DNA from: Candidatus Binatia bacterium
Lineage (GTDB): Bacteria > Vulcanimicrobiota > Vulcanimicrobiia > Vulcanimicrobiales > Vulcanimicrobiaceae
NCBI GenBank assembly: GCA_035544215.1
Contig: DATKHY010000007.1
Coordinates: 1,364,001 to 1,428,000, forward strand
Reading direction: 5' to 3'
DNA length: 64,000 nt
Shown: in pieces, positions 8,761-17,928 of the stretch
Numbering within the stretch: position 1 is the first letter of the stretch
Layout: each line of letters begins with the position of its first letter
Notes under the pieces: model-generated
Database searches by the model: none
What the model was told of the DNA's origin: nothing
The model's input: the letters and a program-made list of their open reading frames with translations, nothing else
Translations under genes and position numbers: made by a program

Positions 8761-9200
8761 CGTTCGATCCAAAAGAGCTCGTCGCCCTGAGAGACCAGCT
8801 CACCGTTGTCGGGAACGACGCGCAAGACCGTACCGGCATCGTCGCTCTGGATCTCATTGTAGAGCTTCATCGCCTCCAACACGCAAAGCACGTCGCCGGG
8901 TTCGACGCGATCGCCGACCTCGACGTACGGCTCGACGTCGGGCGACGCGGCACGATAGAAGACTCCGGTGACGGGCGCGAGTACCTTCGCGACGTTAGCC
9001 GGTGCGGGGACTCCCGCATCGTAGGCGGCCTGGACCGGCGGCGCGTACTGCGGTACGGCCGGCCGCGAATCCGGGTCGCGACGCGAGAGCTCGTAGACCG
9101 CATCGCCCAGCTTGATCTTGAGCGTTTCCAAATCGTGCTCGTGCATGAGCGCGAGCAGCTCGCGCAAGGTCTGGGTTTCCTCGGCGTACCGGTCTTCCAT
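8757..9200 (-). CDS. accB: Biotin carboxyl carrier protein of acetyl-CoA carboxylase
   Basis: Carries biotin between the biotin carboxylase and carboxyltransferase of acetyl-CoA carboxylase, feeding fatty-acid synthesis. 147 residues: an N-terminal segment with LRELLALMHEHDLETLKI, a proline/alanine linker (about 60-80), and a C-terminal biotinyl domain with the biotinylation motif VLEAMKLYNEI (Lys near residue 115). The ATG at 9200 shares a base with the hisS stop (TGATG). No accC is adjacent: the gene sits alone between hisS and gmhA, which is unusual because accB and accC usually form a pair. Confidence 0.93.
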   Translation of the reverse strand: MEDRYAEETQTLRELLALMHEHDLETLKIKLGDAVYELSRRDPDSRPAVPQYAPPVQAAYDAGVPAPANVAKVLAPVTGVFYRAASPDVEPYVEVGDRVEPGDVLCVLEAMKLYNEIQSDDAGTVLRVVPDNGELVSQGDELFWIER

Positions 9201-10477
9201 CACATCGTCGCTTCTACGAGAAGCTGGACAAGGACTCCGCCGGGTGCTAACGGGAGCCGGCGGTCGCTGCGTTCTTGGAGGTCGCGCAGCACGGCCTCGC
9301 CCGCGGCGAGCTCGTCGCTCCCGACGATCAGCGCGTAGCGAGCCCGATTGCGATCGGCGATCTTGAGGTATGCCAGCAGCTTGCGATCCTGGTAATCCAT
9401 GTAAGTCGGCGCATCGAGTCTGCGGCGAAGCTCGGCGACGATCGGCACCAGGAGCGTGCGAGCCTGCGCGCCGAGAGCGATGGCCGCAATACCGCTGCGC
9501 GGCGGCTCGCCGCCGTCCTCTTGGGCCGCCAAGATCATCAAGAATCGCTCCAGACCGAGGGCGAAGCCGACGGCAGGTACGTCCGGCCCGCCGAGGGAGC
9601 GCACGAGATCGTCGTAGCGTCCGCCGCCGCACACGCTGCTCTGCGCGCCTAGTACTCCCGACGTAATTTCGAAAACCGTTCGCCCGTAATAGTCGAGCCC
9701 GCGGACGATGCGCGGATTGACGACGAACGGGATGCCGCTTAGCTCGAGATATGATTTGACGGCCTCGAAGTGCTCGCGGCACGCCGCGCAAAGGAACGCC
9801 TCGAACACCGGCGCGCTCTCGATGTACGGAATGTCCGCAGGATCCTTGCTGTCGAGCAGCCGAAGCGGATTGCGCTCGACGCGCCGCCGCGCGTCCTCGC
9901 TCATCGCGGATAGGTGCGGCGCGAAATGCTTCAGCAGAGCGTCGCGATAGAGCGGCCGGCACGCGGCGTCCCCGATCGAGTTGACGTGGAGAACCGCGTC
10001 GGCGATCCGGTACTGGGTTACCAACTCCCACGCCATGGAGATGACCTCGAGATCCGCTTCGGGGCCCGAGAAGCCGAAGCACTCGACCCCGAACTGATGG
10101 GACTGGCGATAGCGTCCCTTTTGCGGACGCTCGTAACGGAAGATCGGGCCGATATAGTAGAGCCGCAGCGGCGCAGACGCGAGGAGGCCGTGCTCGAGCG
10201 CGGCCCGCACGACCGGAGCCGTCCACTCGGGGCGCAGCGTGAGGCTGCGGCCGCCGCGATCCACGAACGTGTACATCTCCTTCTCCACGATGTCGCTCTG
10301 CTCGCCGACTCCGCGCACGAAGAGATCGGTGCTCTCGAACATCGGCGTGCGAATCTCGCCGTAGCCGAAGCGAGCCGCCAGCCGATGTATGCGAGCTTCG
10401 AGCTCGCTCCAGCGGCCCGACTGCGGAGGGAAAAAATCCGCGGTGCCGCGCGGCGCGCTGAAGCTTTTTTCCGCCAT
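9200..10477 (-). CDS. hisS: Histidyl-tRNA synthetase
   Basis: Class II synthetase charging tRNA-His. From the ATG at 10477 it has 425 residues, the family norm. Motif 1 and 2 regions read TLRPEWTAPVVRAAL and FRYERPQKGRYRQSHQFGVE; the histidine-specific motifs are RIVRGLDYYGRTVFEI (HisA-type) and the glycine-rich VCGGGRYDDLVRSLGG with motif 3 AVGFALGLERFLMIL. A C-terminal anticodon-binding domain follows (about 330-425). It is the first gene of the long minus-strand operon that ends in aspS. A longer reading frame upstream crosses the divergent gene and is not supported. Confidence 0.97.
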   Translation of the reverse strand: MAEKSFSAPRGTADFFPPQSGRWSELEARIHRLAARFGYGEIRTPMFESTDLFVRGVGEQSDIVEKEMYTFVDRGGRSLTLRPEWTAPVVRAALEHGLLASAPLRLYYIGPIFRYERPQKGRYRQSHQFGVECFGFSGPEADLEVISMAWELVTQYRIADAVLHVNSIGDAACRPLYRDALLKHFAPHLSAMSEDARRRVERNPLRLLDSKDPADIPYIESAPVFEAFLCAACREHFEAVKSYLELSGIPFVVNPRIVRGLDYYGRTVFEITSGVLGAQSSVCGGGRYDDLVRSLGGPDVPAVGFALGLERFLMILAAQEDGGEPPRSGIAAIALGAQARTLLVPIVAELRRRLDAPTYMDYQDRKLLAYLKIADRNRARYALIVGSDELAAGEAVLRDLQERSDRRLPLAPGGVLVQLLVEATM

Positions 10478-10536
10478 CTGGCTGCACTTCGGGTAGCCGC
10501 CGCGCGTTTCCGGCGTGATTGTCGCGCGTGCGCGCG

Positions 10537-11664
10537 ATGCTGTATGGAGGCGCGGCGCTCGCGCTTGCGATCGTGTCGTCGCCGGATGCCGTCCGCACTG
10601 CGCTCGCCACGTCGGCGAGCGCGCTCGTCGAAGCGACGCCGTTTGTCTTCGCCGGCGTCGCGTTGGCATGCGTTCTGCGACGCGGCGGAAGCGTTGTCGC
10701 GCACCTCGGTTGCGGGTGCGGCAGCGGCCCGTCGGCGCGCTCGCTTCTCGCCGCCGCCGCAACTTGGCTAGTCTTCGGGCCGCTCGTCGCGGCGTCTCGC
10801 TACTGCGCCGCGCTGCTGGTCGCGCGCGTACTTCGATCGCGCGGCCGGACCGCACACGACGACGAACGGCCACATCCGCTCGCGGAGCTGAGCGCGGTGT
10901 TTCCCGCCGCGTTGCTGGCGGGCGCCGCGGCGCAGCTCCTTGGCAGCCTCGATGCGGCTCGCGCTCCGCCTCTAGCGGGCGCCGCGATCGGCGCGGCGCT
11001 CGGATTCGGCGCCGCTCCGTGCGGGCTAGGCGCGGTCGCGCTCGCCGGCGCGCTGCGCGTGCACGCGCCCGTGACGGCCGCGGCGTTCCTGTGCGTCGCC
11101 GGCATCGTGGATCTGCGCGCGTTGCGGCCGCGGCCGCACGCTCAAACGGATCACGACGCGCTCGCGTACGCGCTGCTCGCCGCGGCGAGCGCGCTCGTCG
11201 CGTGGCGCCACGGTGACGCGCTCGTGCATCCCGCGCTCGCGCTGCCGCTCTGGGGCTGCGCGGCCGCGGCTTTCGTCTACGCCGCGCGCCATCGCCGGCA
11301 GACGTGCGCGATCGCGCGCATCGCGCCGGGCCTCATGCTCGCCGGCGCGCTGATCGGCGCGCCCGCGCCCGTCTATCACGCCACGGAAACGACGCTGACC
11401 GACCTCTTCCCCGGCGAAAACCTGAGCTTCACCGGCGTGTTGACATGCGAGCGCGGCGCGTGCGCGCTGGTGCGTTACGCGATAACGTGTTGCCGCGCCG
11501 ACGCGGCGCCGGTGGTCGTGCGCTTGAGCGCAGCGCCGCCTTACCCGCCCGGCACGTGGCTGCGTGTAAACGGGCGCATCGACGAGGCCCATGCCGGTCT
11601 CCCCCTCGTCGCGCTACGCGTCGAGCGAATCGCGCCGCCGGCGGACCCGTTTGTTTATCGTTAA
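10537..11664 (+). CDS. Permease-like membrane protein with DUF1980-type C-terminal domain
   Basis: About 375 residues. Residues 1-270 are strongly hydrophobic with roughly eight predicted membrane segments and an N-terminal half containing SALVEATPFVFAGVALACVL and a cysteine-rich HLGCGCGSGPSARSL segment, reminiscent of the UPF0718/ArsP-like permease family. The C-terminal 110 residues (SFTGVLTCERGACALVRY, ITCCRADAAPVVVRL, GTWLRVNGRI) resemble the soluble domain of the permease partner TIGR03943/DUF1980. This looks like the two normally separate partners in one chain. The start is uncertain: TTG 10519, GTG 10528 and ATG 10537 are all in frame and none has a clear ribosome-binding site. Transcribed divergently from hisS. 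Substrate unknown. Confidence 0.6.
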   Translation: MLYGGAALALAIVSSPDAVRTALATSASALVEATPFVFAGVALACVLRRGGSVVAHLGCGCGSGPSARSLLAAAATWLVFGPLVAASRYCAALLVARVLRSRGRTAHDDERPHPLAELSAVFPAALLAGAAAQLLGSLDAARAPPLAGAAIGAALGFGAAPCGLGAVALAGALRVHAPVTAAAFLCVAGIVDLRALRPRPHAQTDHDALAYALLAAASALVAWRHGDALVHPALALPLWGCAAAAFVYAARHRRQTCAIARIAPGLMLAGALIGAPAPVYHATETTLTDLFPGENLSFTGVLTCERGACALVRYAITCCRADAAPVVVRLSAAPPYPPGTWLRVNGRIDEAHAGLPLVALRVERIAPPADPFVYR

Positions 11665-12063
11665 CTAGGAAAGATTGGCGGCCTTACGCGGCTCCAAGAG
11701 TTCGACGGGAATTCCGTTGGGATCCTCGATGAACGCGATCGCGCGCGTACCGCTCGGCGACCTGTAGACGTCTTTGAGCACGCGGACGCCCTTCGATTTC
11801 AGCCCGTCTACGTAGATGCTCAGCTCGCCTTCGACCTCCAGCGCCAGATGCTCGTAGCGATTGCCGATCTCGTACGGCGGGTGCGCCTCCAGGTCGTAGA
11901 CGAGCTCGATGTACGCGTTCCAGTCCTTGCCGACGAAGGCCATGGCGGTGCCGGGATAGTGATGCGGGCCGTCGAGGAGATTCAGGCCGAGTTTCTTCGT
12001 ATAGAAGTCGATCGACTCGTTCATGTCGTTGACGAAGATCGACGTGTGCAAAAATCGCGTCAT
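11665..12063 (-). CDS. VOC-family protein, glyoxalase I-like
   Basis: 132-residue vicinal-oxygen-chelate protein similar to lactoylglutathione lyase. It shows paired beta-alpha-beta-beta-beta modules: FLHTSIFVNDMNESIDFYTK at the N-terminus with His6, YIELVYDLE in the middle, YEHLALEVEGELSIYVD opening the second module, and the C-terminal IAFIEDPNGIPVELLEPR. His6, Glu in YIEL, His in YEHL and Glu in VELLE match the usual four metal ligands, so a metal-dependent enzyme is likely. Its stop abuts the stop of the convergent permease gene. It follows purH by 18 bases in the same direction. Substrate could be the methylglyoxal-glutathione adduct or another thiol adduct. Confidence 0.8.
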   Translation of the reverse strand: MTRFLHTSIFVNDMNESIDFYTKKLGLNLLDGPHHYPGTAMAFVGKDWNAYIELVYDLEAHPPYEIGNRYEHLALEVEGELSIYVDGLKSKGVRVLKDVYRSPSGTRAIAFIEDPNGIPVELLEPRKAANLS

Positions 12064-12081
12064 ATGACCTCGTTCCCTAAC

Positions 12082-13662
12082 TCAATGCAGAAAATACCGG
12101 TACGTCGAGAAGACGAGCGCCACGCCATGCGAGTCCGCGGCCGCGATCACTTCCTCGTCGCGCACGGAGCCGCCGGGTGCGATGATCGCGGCGCAGCCGC
12201 CCTGGACGGCCGCTTCCAGTCCGTCCGCGAACGGAAAGAAGCCGTCGCTCGCACACGCCGAGCCGCGCGCCGCTTCGCCCGCGCGGCTCGCCGCGATCTG
12301 GACCGCGCTGACCCGGTTGGTCTGGCCAGCGCAAATTCCACGCGTGGTCCCGTCCTTCACGATCACGATGCCGTTGCTCTTTACGTGGCGCACGACGTCC
12401 CACGCGAACGCGAGGTCGTGCCACTGTTGTTCGGTCGGACGCTTGCGGCTCACCACGCGCCACTGCTCTCCGGGTGCGGCAGGATCGTCGTCTTCGGCCA
12501 AGACGCCGCCGAGCGCGCTGCGCAAGCGCAGCTCGCGCGCCAGCTCGTCAGGAAGCGAGGGCGCGAACCGCATGATGCGCAGGTTTTTCTTCTTGCGGAG
12601 AATCTCGAGCGCGTCCGCATCGAAGTCCGGAGCGGCGACGATCTCCAAGAAGAACTCGCGCAGCGCCGCAGCGGCTTCGCGATCGATCGGCGCGTCGGCA
12701 GCGACGATTCCCCCGTAGGCCGAAATGGCGTCGGCGTCGAGCGCCTCGCGCACCGCCAGCCCGACGCGCGAGCGCTGCGCGACTCCGCACGGCACTGCGT
12801 GCTTGACGACCGCGGCGCGCACGAAACGGGCGTGCTCGCTGCCGAACTCCGCGCCGAGCGGCGCTCGCGAAAGCAGACGCAGCGTCGCGTCGAGGTCGAG
12901 TAAATTGTTGTACGAGAGCGCCTTGCCACCGAGCTGCTCGGGTAGACGATCGGCGCGGTCGAGATAGAACGCCGCCCGCTCCTGCGGGTTCGTGCCGTAG
13001 CGCAGCCGCTTCGCCAGCGGCAGCGTCAGCGCCAGCGCGCCTGGGAGTTCGGTCGGCAGAACCTCGCCGGCGGTGGCGAGATAGTGCGAGATCGCGACGT
13101 CGTACTCGCCCGTTCGCTCGAAGGCCGCGACCGCAAGCCGGCGGCGCAGCGCAGGCGCCACGTCGTCGGTTTCGATCGCTCTAACGTACTCAGCGTATTG
13201 CGACGGATGCGTCAGCACGGCGACCCGCTCGAAATTCTTCGCGGCGGCGCGCAGCAGCGCCACGCCGCCGATGTCAATCTGTTCGATCGCCTCGGGCAGC
13301 GTGGTCCCCGGACGGGCCACCGTCGCCTCGAACGGATACAGATTGACGGCGACCGTTACGATCTCGGGGATCGCGTACTTCTCGCGCTGCCGATCGTGCT
13401 CGGGATCAGCGCGATCGTAGAGAATTGCGCCGAAAATTTTCGGATGCAGCGTCTTGACCCGGCCGCCGAACAGCGCCGGAAAGCCCGTGACGTCACCGAC
13501 GTCGCGGGCCGGTATTCCGTGCTCTTCCAAGAACGCGCGCGTCCCGCCGGTCGCATAGATCTCCGTACCGCGCTCGTGCAGCACGCGGGCCAGCTCCGCT
13601 GCGCCGGTCTTGTCGTAGAGTGAGAAGAGCGCCGCCCGAGGTGTCGAGGGCGTCTCAGGCAA
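12082..13662 (-). CDS. purH: Bifunctional AICAR formyltransferase/IMP cyclohydrolase
   Basis: Catalyses the last two steps of de novo IMP synthesis. 526 residues, as expected. The N-terminal cyclohydrolase domain has ALFSLYDKTG, IYATGGTRAFLEEHGI, GRVKTLHPKIFGAIL and VAVNLYPFEATVA; the C-terminal transformylase domain has AAVVKHAVPCGVAQ (the usual KHxNPCG motif with Val for Asn), NGIVIVKDGTTRGICAGQTNR and SDGFFPFADGLEAA. The start is TTG at 13662, supported by a GGAGG six bases upstream, inside the 3' end of smc, which it overlaps by eight bases. Confidence 0.96.
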   Translation of the reverse strand: MPETPSTPRAALFSLYDKTGAAELARVLHERGTEIYATGGTRAFLEEHGIPARDVGDVTGFPALFGGRVKTLHPKIFGAILYDRADPEHDRQREKYAIPEIVTVAVNLYPFEATVARPGTTLPEAIEQIDIGGVALLRAAAKNFERVAVLTHPSQYAEYVRAIETDDVAPALRRRLAVAAFERTGEYDVAISHYLATAGEVLPTELPGALALTLPLAKRLRYGTNPQERAAFYLDRADRLPEQLGGKALSYNNLLDLDATLRLLSRAPLGAEFGSEHARFVRAAVVKHAVPCGVAQRSRVGLAVREALDADAISAYGGIVAADAPIDREAAAALREFFLEIVAAPDFDADALEILRKKKNLRIMRFAPSLPDELARELRLRSALGGVLAEDDDPAAPGEQWRVVSRKRPTEQQWHDLAFAWDVVRHVKSNGIVIVKDGTTRGICAGQTNRVSAVQIAASRAGEAARGSACASDGFFPFADGLEAAVQGGCAAIIAPGGSVRDEEVIAAADSHGVALVFSTYRYFLH

Positions 13663-16600
13663 GCAGCGCCTCCGCCTGTTGCGCCAACTCGGCCGATACG
13701 ACCGCGCTGGCGCCGGAGTCGCCCGTCGTCACGCCGTAGATTCGATCCGCGATCTCCATCGTTTTCTTGTTGTGCGTCACGATGAGCATCTGCGATTCCG
13801 TCGCGAACTCTCGCACCATCGCGCAGAATCGGTCGATATTCGCGTCGTCGAGCGCGGCATCGACCTCGTCAAGCAGGTAGAACGGCGCCGGCTTCGTCGC
13901 TATCAGCGCAAAGATCAGCGCCGCGGCGGTCATAGCGCGCTCGCCTCCGGAGAGCGCCGCCAGCGGCATCTCTTTCTTGCCGGGCGGCTGCACCGCGATC
14001 TCGATCCCCGTCTCGGCGAGATTCTCGGGCTGTGTCTGCCACATCTTCGCCTCGCCGCCGGAGAAGAGGCGCGCGTACATCGTCGTAAACGCATCCGAAA
14101 CCTTCGCGAACGTCTCGTTGAACTGCACCTGCGTTTCGTGTTCGATCTCGCGGATCGACTCGAGCAGCGTCTCGCGCGCCGCGCTCAGGTCCTCCAGCTG
14201 CGCCTCGAGAAACCGCTTGCGCTCCGCGAGCTCGTCGCGTTCGGCATCCGCGTTGAGGTTGACGTTGGCCTGCAGGCGCGCGAGCTCGTCGCGCAGGCGC
14301 GGAAGCTCCTCGACGATCGCGTCGGGCTCATTTTCGTAGCGCTGCGTGACGTCCGCGCATTCGTCGTTGGTAGCGGGGTTCTGTGCGAACTGCGAGACGA
14401 GCATCCCGAGCTCGGCCTCGATCTCGGCGAGCCGCGTGCGGTGGCGCTCTCCGCCCGCCGCAGTCTCGCGCTCTTCCTGCTCGGCCATGCGCATGTCCGA
14501 TTCAGCCTGCGTCTGTCGCTGGGCCAGCGTCTCCCGCTGCCGGCGCGCGGAGTCGAGCCGCTCGTCGAGCCCCGTGACTCCGTGCCGCAGCCCTTCCACG
14601 TGGGCGTGGGACGTGCGCGTCTCCCCCATCAGCGACGCGATCTCGGCGAGCATCTCTTCGCGCGCGACGCCCGCGCGCTCGCCGTCCTGATCGAGCATCC
14701 CGAGGCGCCCCTTCGCCGCGTCGCGTTCCGCCGTGAGCGCGGCCGCACGCTCGCGCAGATCCGCGGCGCTAGCGCTCGCCGCGACCTGATCCGCCTCGGC
14801 CCGCGCGATCCGCTCGCGCACGCCGGCGAGTTCGCGCTCGAGCTGCGCGCGATGCTTGTCGCTGCGCTCGGCTGCGGGCTCCACGCGCTCGTACTCGTGC
14901 TCCCGCTCCCACGAGAGCGTGGCAGAGGCGCGCAGCCGCGCTGCCGCCGCGCGGGCCCCTTCGAGCTCCGCGCGCGTGCGCTCCACGTCGCCAACGAGGG
15001 CGCCGAGCTCGGCGCGCACGGCAACGAGCCGCGACTCCGTCTCGGTCTGCTGCTCGCGCGCCGCGTCGCGCTGGTCGATCGCGACTTCGGCGCGCTGATG
15101 CGCCGCGCTCAACCCGCGCTCGGCCTCCTCGAGCCGCGCGTGCATGCCGACGAGTGCTTCGCGCAAGCTCTGCGCCTGAAAGCGCCGGGACAAGATCGAG
15201 CGCTCGCGCGCGAAGCGTCCGCCGGTGATCGCGCCGCCGCCGGTGATCTGCTCTCCACCGAGCGTCACGATCGTATCGCGGAACCCGCGCCCGCGGACGA
15301 GCTCGATTCCGGTTTGTAGCTTGTCGACGATCAAGACGTTGCCGACTAGGAAGCTCACGACGCCCGCGAAGCGCGGCGCGCTGCTGACGAGCGTGTGCGC
15401 GTAGCCCAAGACGCCGGCAACGGCGCCGACCGCCGGATCGAGCTGACGTCCCTTACGGTCCGCCAGCGTGTCGAGCGGCAGGAACGTCGCGCGGCCGGCC
15501 TCTTTGCGGTTCAAAAAGTCCACGCCGCGCTCGGCATCCTCCGACGTCGTCGTCACGACGTTGGAGAGGCGCGCGCCGAATGCGACGTCCATCGCGCGCG
15601 CGTACCGTTCTTCCGTCGTGATGAGGTTCGAGACGATGCCCTCGATGCCGCGCAGCTCGCCGCGCTGCCACGCCTCGATGACCGCGCGCGTGCCTGGCAC
15701 GTGTCCCTCGAGCGAGTTCTCCAGCTCTTCGATCGTGTGCAGCCGCGACTCGGCAGCCTTGACCTCCCCGGACTGCTCGTGCACTGCGGCCAGCGCTCGC
15801 GTTACGTCCTCCTGCGCGAGCGCCGCGTCACGCGCCGCATCCTCGGCGCGCCCGCGCGCGTCAAGCGCCGCCTCTTCGAGTATTTCGAGCTGCCGCCGCC
15901 GCTCGCCGTGTCGGTGCGCAGCGCCGCCGGCAACGATCTCGACCTCTTCCGCACGCTCGCGCGCGGCGCGCGCCTCGCGATCGAGCCGCTCGGCTTCGGC
16001 ACGCAGCGCGTCGGCCTGCGCGCGACGTTCCGCCTTGCGTTCCGCGAGCTGCGTCGCCGCGACTTCGATCTCGCGCAGCCGCGTGAACACCGATTCGAGC
16101 TCCGCGTGCGTCTGCGCGAGCGCCGCCTGCGCCCCCACCTCGCGCTCGCGCGCCGTCTCGATCTCGCGTGCGAGCGGCGCGATCCGTTCCTCGAGGCCGG
16201 CGATCGCCTCGACGAGGGCGCCCCGTTCTTGTCCGGCGCGAGCGGCGTCTTCCGACGTTTGAGTCGATTGCCGCTCCAGCGCCTCGCGGCGCGCGAGCGC
16301 CGCGGCGTACTGGGCCTCGCTCGAGGCGAGCTCGCCGCGCCGGCTCTGCGATTGGGAGCGCAGCTCCTCGAGTTCCAGCTCGCAACGGTAGAGTTCCGTC
16401 CGCAGCGTGGTCAGCGTGGCGCCGGACGAAGCCGACTTGGCGGCGGCGACGCTGCGCTGCTCCTCATTCTTCGCCAACACCTCGCGCAGCGCGGCGGCTT
16501 CCGCGCGGCGCGTCGCGCTCGCGCGCAGGTAGCTCAGGATCTCCAGATCGCGGACGCGCGCGCTGACGCGGCGATAGCGTTTCGCCCGGCGCACCTGCGT

Positions 16601-17218
16601 GTCGAGCTCCGGGATGCGACGATCGTGCTCGGCGATCAGATCACTGATGCGGATTGCGTTCTGCTCGGTACGCTCGAGCCGCCGCAGCGACTCGTGCTTG
16701 CGGGCGAGAAACTTTCCGATGCCGGCGGTCTCCTCGAATAGCGCCCGCCGCTCCGCCGGCTTGCTGGTGAGAATCGCATCGATCTGTCCCTGCGACACGA
16801 TCGCATACGAGCCGGGTCCGAGGCCGGTTCCCATCAACAGCTCGACGATGTCGCGCAACCGCACTTGGGTGCGGTTAATGAAGTACTCGCTCTCGCCCAC
16901 GCGATACGCTCGCCGCGTGAGCTCGACCTCGCGGAAATCGATCGGCATCCGTGCGTCGCTGTTGTCGAAGAGTATTGAGACCTCGGCCAGACCCAGCGGC
17001 TTGCGCAGCTCGTTGCCCGCGAAGATCACGTCCTCGAGCTTGCCGGAGCGAAGGCTCTTGGTCGAGGTCTCGCCCAGTACCCACCGGAACGCATCCACTA
17101 GGTTCGACTTGCCGGATCCGTTCGGGCCCACGATGGCCGTCACGCCGGCGCCAAACTCGAGCTGCGTCGGATCCGCGAACGTCTTGAATCCGAAGGCTCG
17201 AATGTTGCGCAGCTTCAC
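13655..17218 (-). CDS. smc: Chromosome segregation protein SMC
   Basis: ATPase core of the Smc-ScpAB condensin that compacts and segregates origins. 1,187 residues from GTG 17218. Walker A is IVGPNGSGKSNLVDAFRWVL (near residue 30); two long coiled coils (about 170-490 and 670-1000) flank the hinge (about 500-650, with FRDTIVTLGGEQITGGGAI); the C-terminal head has the signature LSGGERAMTAAALIFAL and Walker B FYLLDEVDAALDD. It overlaps rnc by four bases (GTGA). ScpA and ScpB are not in the window; parA and parB, which load SMC at origins in many bacteria, are at 29.9-31.5 kb. Confidence 0.97.
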   Translation of the reverse strand: MKLRNIRAFGFKTFADPTQLEFGAGVTAIVGPNGSGKSNLVDAFRWVLGETSTKSLRSGKLEDVIFAGNELRKPLGLAEVSILFDNSDARMPIDFREVELTRRAYRVGESEYFINRTQVRLRDIVELLMGTGLGPGSYAIVSQGQIDAILTSKPAERRALFEETAGIGKFLARKHESLRRLERTEQNAIRISDLIAEHDRRIPELDTQVRRAKRYRRVSARVRDLEILSYLRASATRRAEAAALREVLAKNEEQRSVAAAKSASSGATLTTLRTELYRCELELEELRSQSQSRRGELASSEAQYAAALARREALERQSTQTSEDAARAGQERGALVEAIAGLEERIAPLAREIETAREREVGAQAALAQTHAELESVFTRLREIEVAATQLAERKAERRAQADALRAEAERLDREARAARERAEEVEIVAGGAAHRHGERRRQLEILEEAALDARGRAEDAARDAALAQEDVTRALAAVHEQSGEVKAAESRLHTIEELENSLEGHVPGTRAVIEAWQRGELRGIEGIVSNLITTEERYARAMDVAFGARLSNVVTTTSEDAERGVDFLNRKEAGRATFLPLDTLADRKGRQLDPAVGAVAGVLGYAHTLVSSAPRFAGVVSFLVGNVLIVDKLQTGIELVRGRGFRDTIVTLGGEQITGGGAITGGRFARERSILSRRFQAQSLREALVGMHARLEEAERGLSAAHQRAEVAIDQRDAAREQQTETESRLVAVRAELGALVGDVERTRAELEGARAAAARLRASATLSWEREHEYERVEPAAERSDKHRAQLERELAGVRERIARAEADQVAASASAADLRERAAALTAERDAAKGRLGMLDQDGERAGVAREEMLAEIASLMGETRTSHAHVEGLRHGVTGLDERLDSARRQRETLAQRQTQAESDMRMAEQEERETAAGGERHRTRLAEIEAELGMLVSQFAQNPATNDECADVTQRYENEPDAIVEELPRLRDELARLQANVNLNADAERDELAERKRFLEAQLEDLSAARETLLESIREIEHETQVQFNETFAKVSDAFTTMYARLFSGGEAKMWQTQPENLAETGIEIAVQPPGKKEMPLAALSGGERAMTAAALIFALIATKPAPFYLLDEVDAALDDANIDRFCAMVREFATESQMLIVTHNKKTMEIADRIYGVTTGDSGASAVVSAELAQQAEALLA

Positions 17219-17913
17219 GGGCGATCCATGATCGAAACGAGTGCCGCCTCGGCTGCCGCCTGCTGCGCCGCCTTTTTCGAAGGCCCGTCGCCGCGGCCCA
17301 AGATCTTGCCCTTGACTATGACGCGCGACTTAAACGCCGGTTGTTGCGGCGTGCCACGACTCGTCTCGCGATAGACCGGCGTCGCGGCGAGATGCTCTTG
17401 TGCGTAATGCTGCAGTCGCGTCTTGGCGTCGAGGAGCGCATCGGTCGAATGATCGAGCTGCTCGACGTGCTGCGTGACGACGAACTGCCGCGCCTTTTCG
17501 AGCCCGAAGCGCAGATATAGTGCACCCACGAAGGCCTCGAACGCATCGGCGAGCACGGAAGTGTTTTCGGCGCCGCCGGCCGCGCGCATGCCGGCGCCGA
17601 GCTGCATCAACTCCGAGATTCCCAGCCGCAGCGCCGTCCGCGCCAGCTGACCGTCGTTGACGATCGCGGCCTTGCGCAGCGTCAGCAGACCCTCCGGCTC
17701 GCCCTCGAAAGCATCGTAGAGCCACGCGGCGGTGACGCAGCCGAGAATCGAGTCGCCGAGGAACTCCATTCGCTCGTTCGAGGCGCCGCCGTGCTCCTTG
17801 GCGTAGCTCTGATGAACGAAGGCAACCTGGAACGCGTTCAGCTGGCCGGGTTTGCGTACGCCCGCAAGACGAAGCAGAGCGCGCAGCCGTCGCCGGTTTG
17901 CCTCACCACTCAC
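17215..17913 (-). CDS. rnc: Ribonuclease III
   Basis: Double-strand-specific endoribonuclease for rRNA and mRNA processing. 232 residues from GTG 17913: an N-terminal catalytic domain with the family signature NERMEFLGDSILG (near residue 45) and the second acidic cluster in SVLADAFEAFVGALYLRFG, then a C-terminal double-stranded RNA-binding domain ending with GRGDGPSKKAAQQAAAEAAL. It lies 15 bases after fabF and overlaps smc, giving the common fabF-rnc-smc order. Confidence 0.96.
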   Translation of the reverse strand: MSGEANRRRLRALLRLAGVRKPGQLNAFQVAFVHQSYAKEHGGASNERMEFLGDSILGCVTAAWLYDAFEGEPEGLLTLRKAAIVNDGQLARTALRLGISELMQLGAGMRAAGGAENTSVLADAFEAFVGALYLRFGLEKARQFVVTQHVEQLDHSTDALLDAKTRLQHYAQEHLAATPVYRETSRGTPQQPAFKSRVIVKGKILGRGDGPSKKAAQQAAAEAALVSIMDRP

Positions 17914-17928
17914 GTCGGAGAGCTCGTC

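Noticed and set aside
13679-15319. 546-codon plus-strand frame opposite smc
   Set aside because: High-GC antisense shadow of the SMC coiled-coil region; no domain, no ribosome-binding site.
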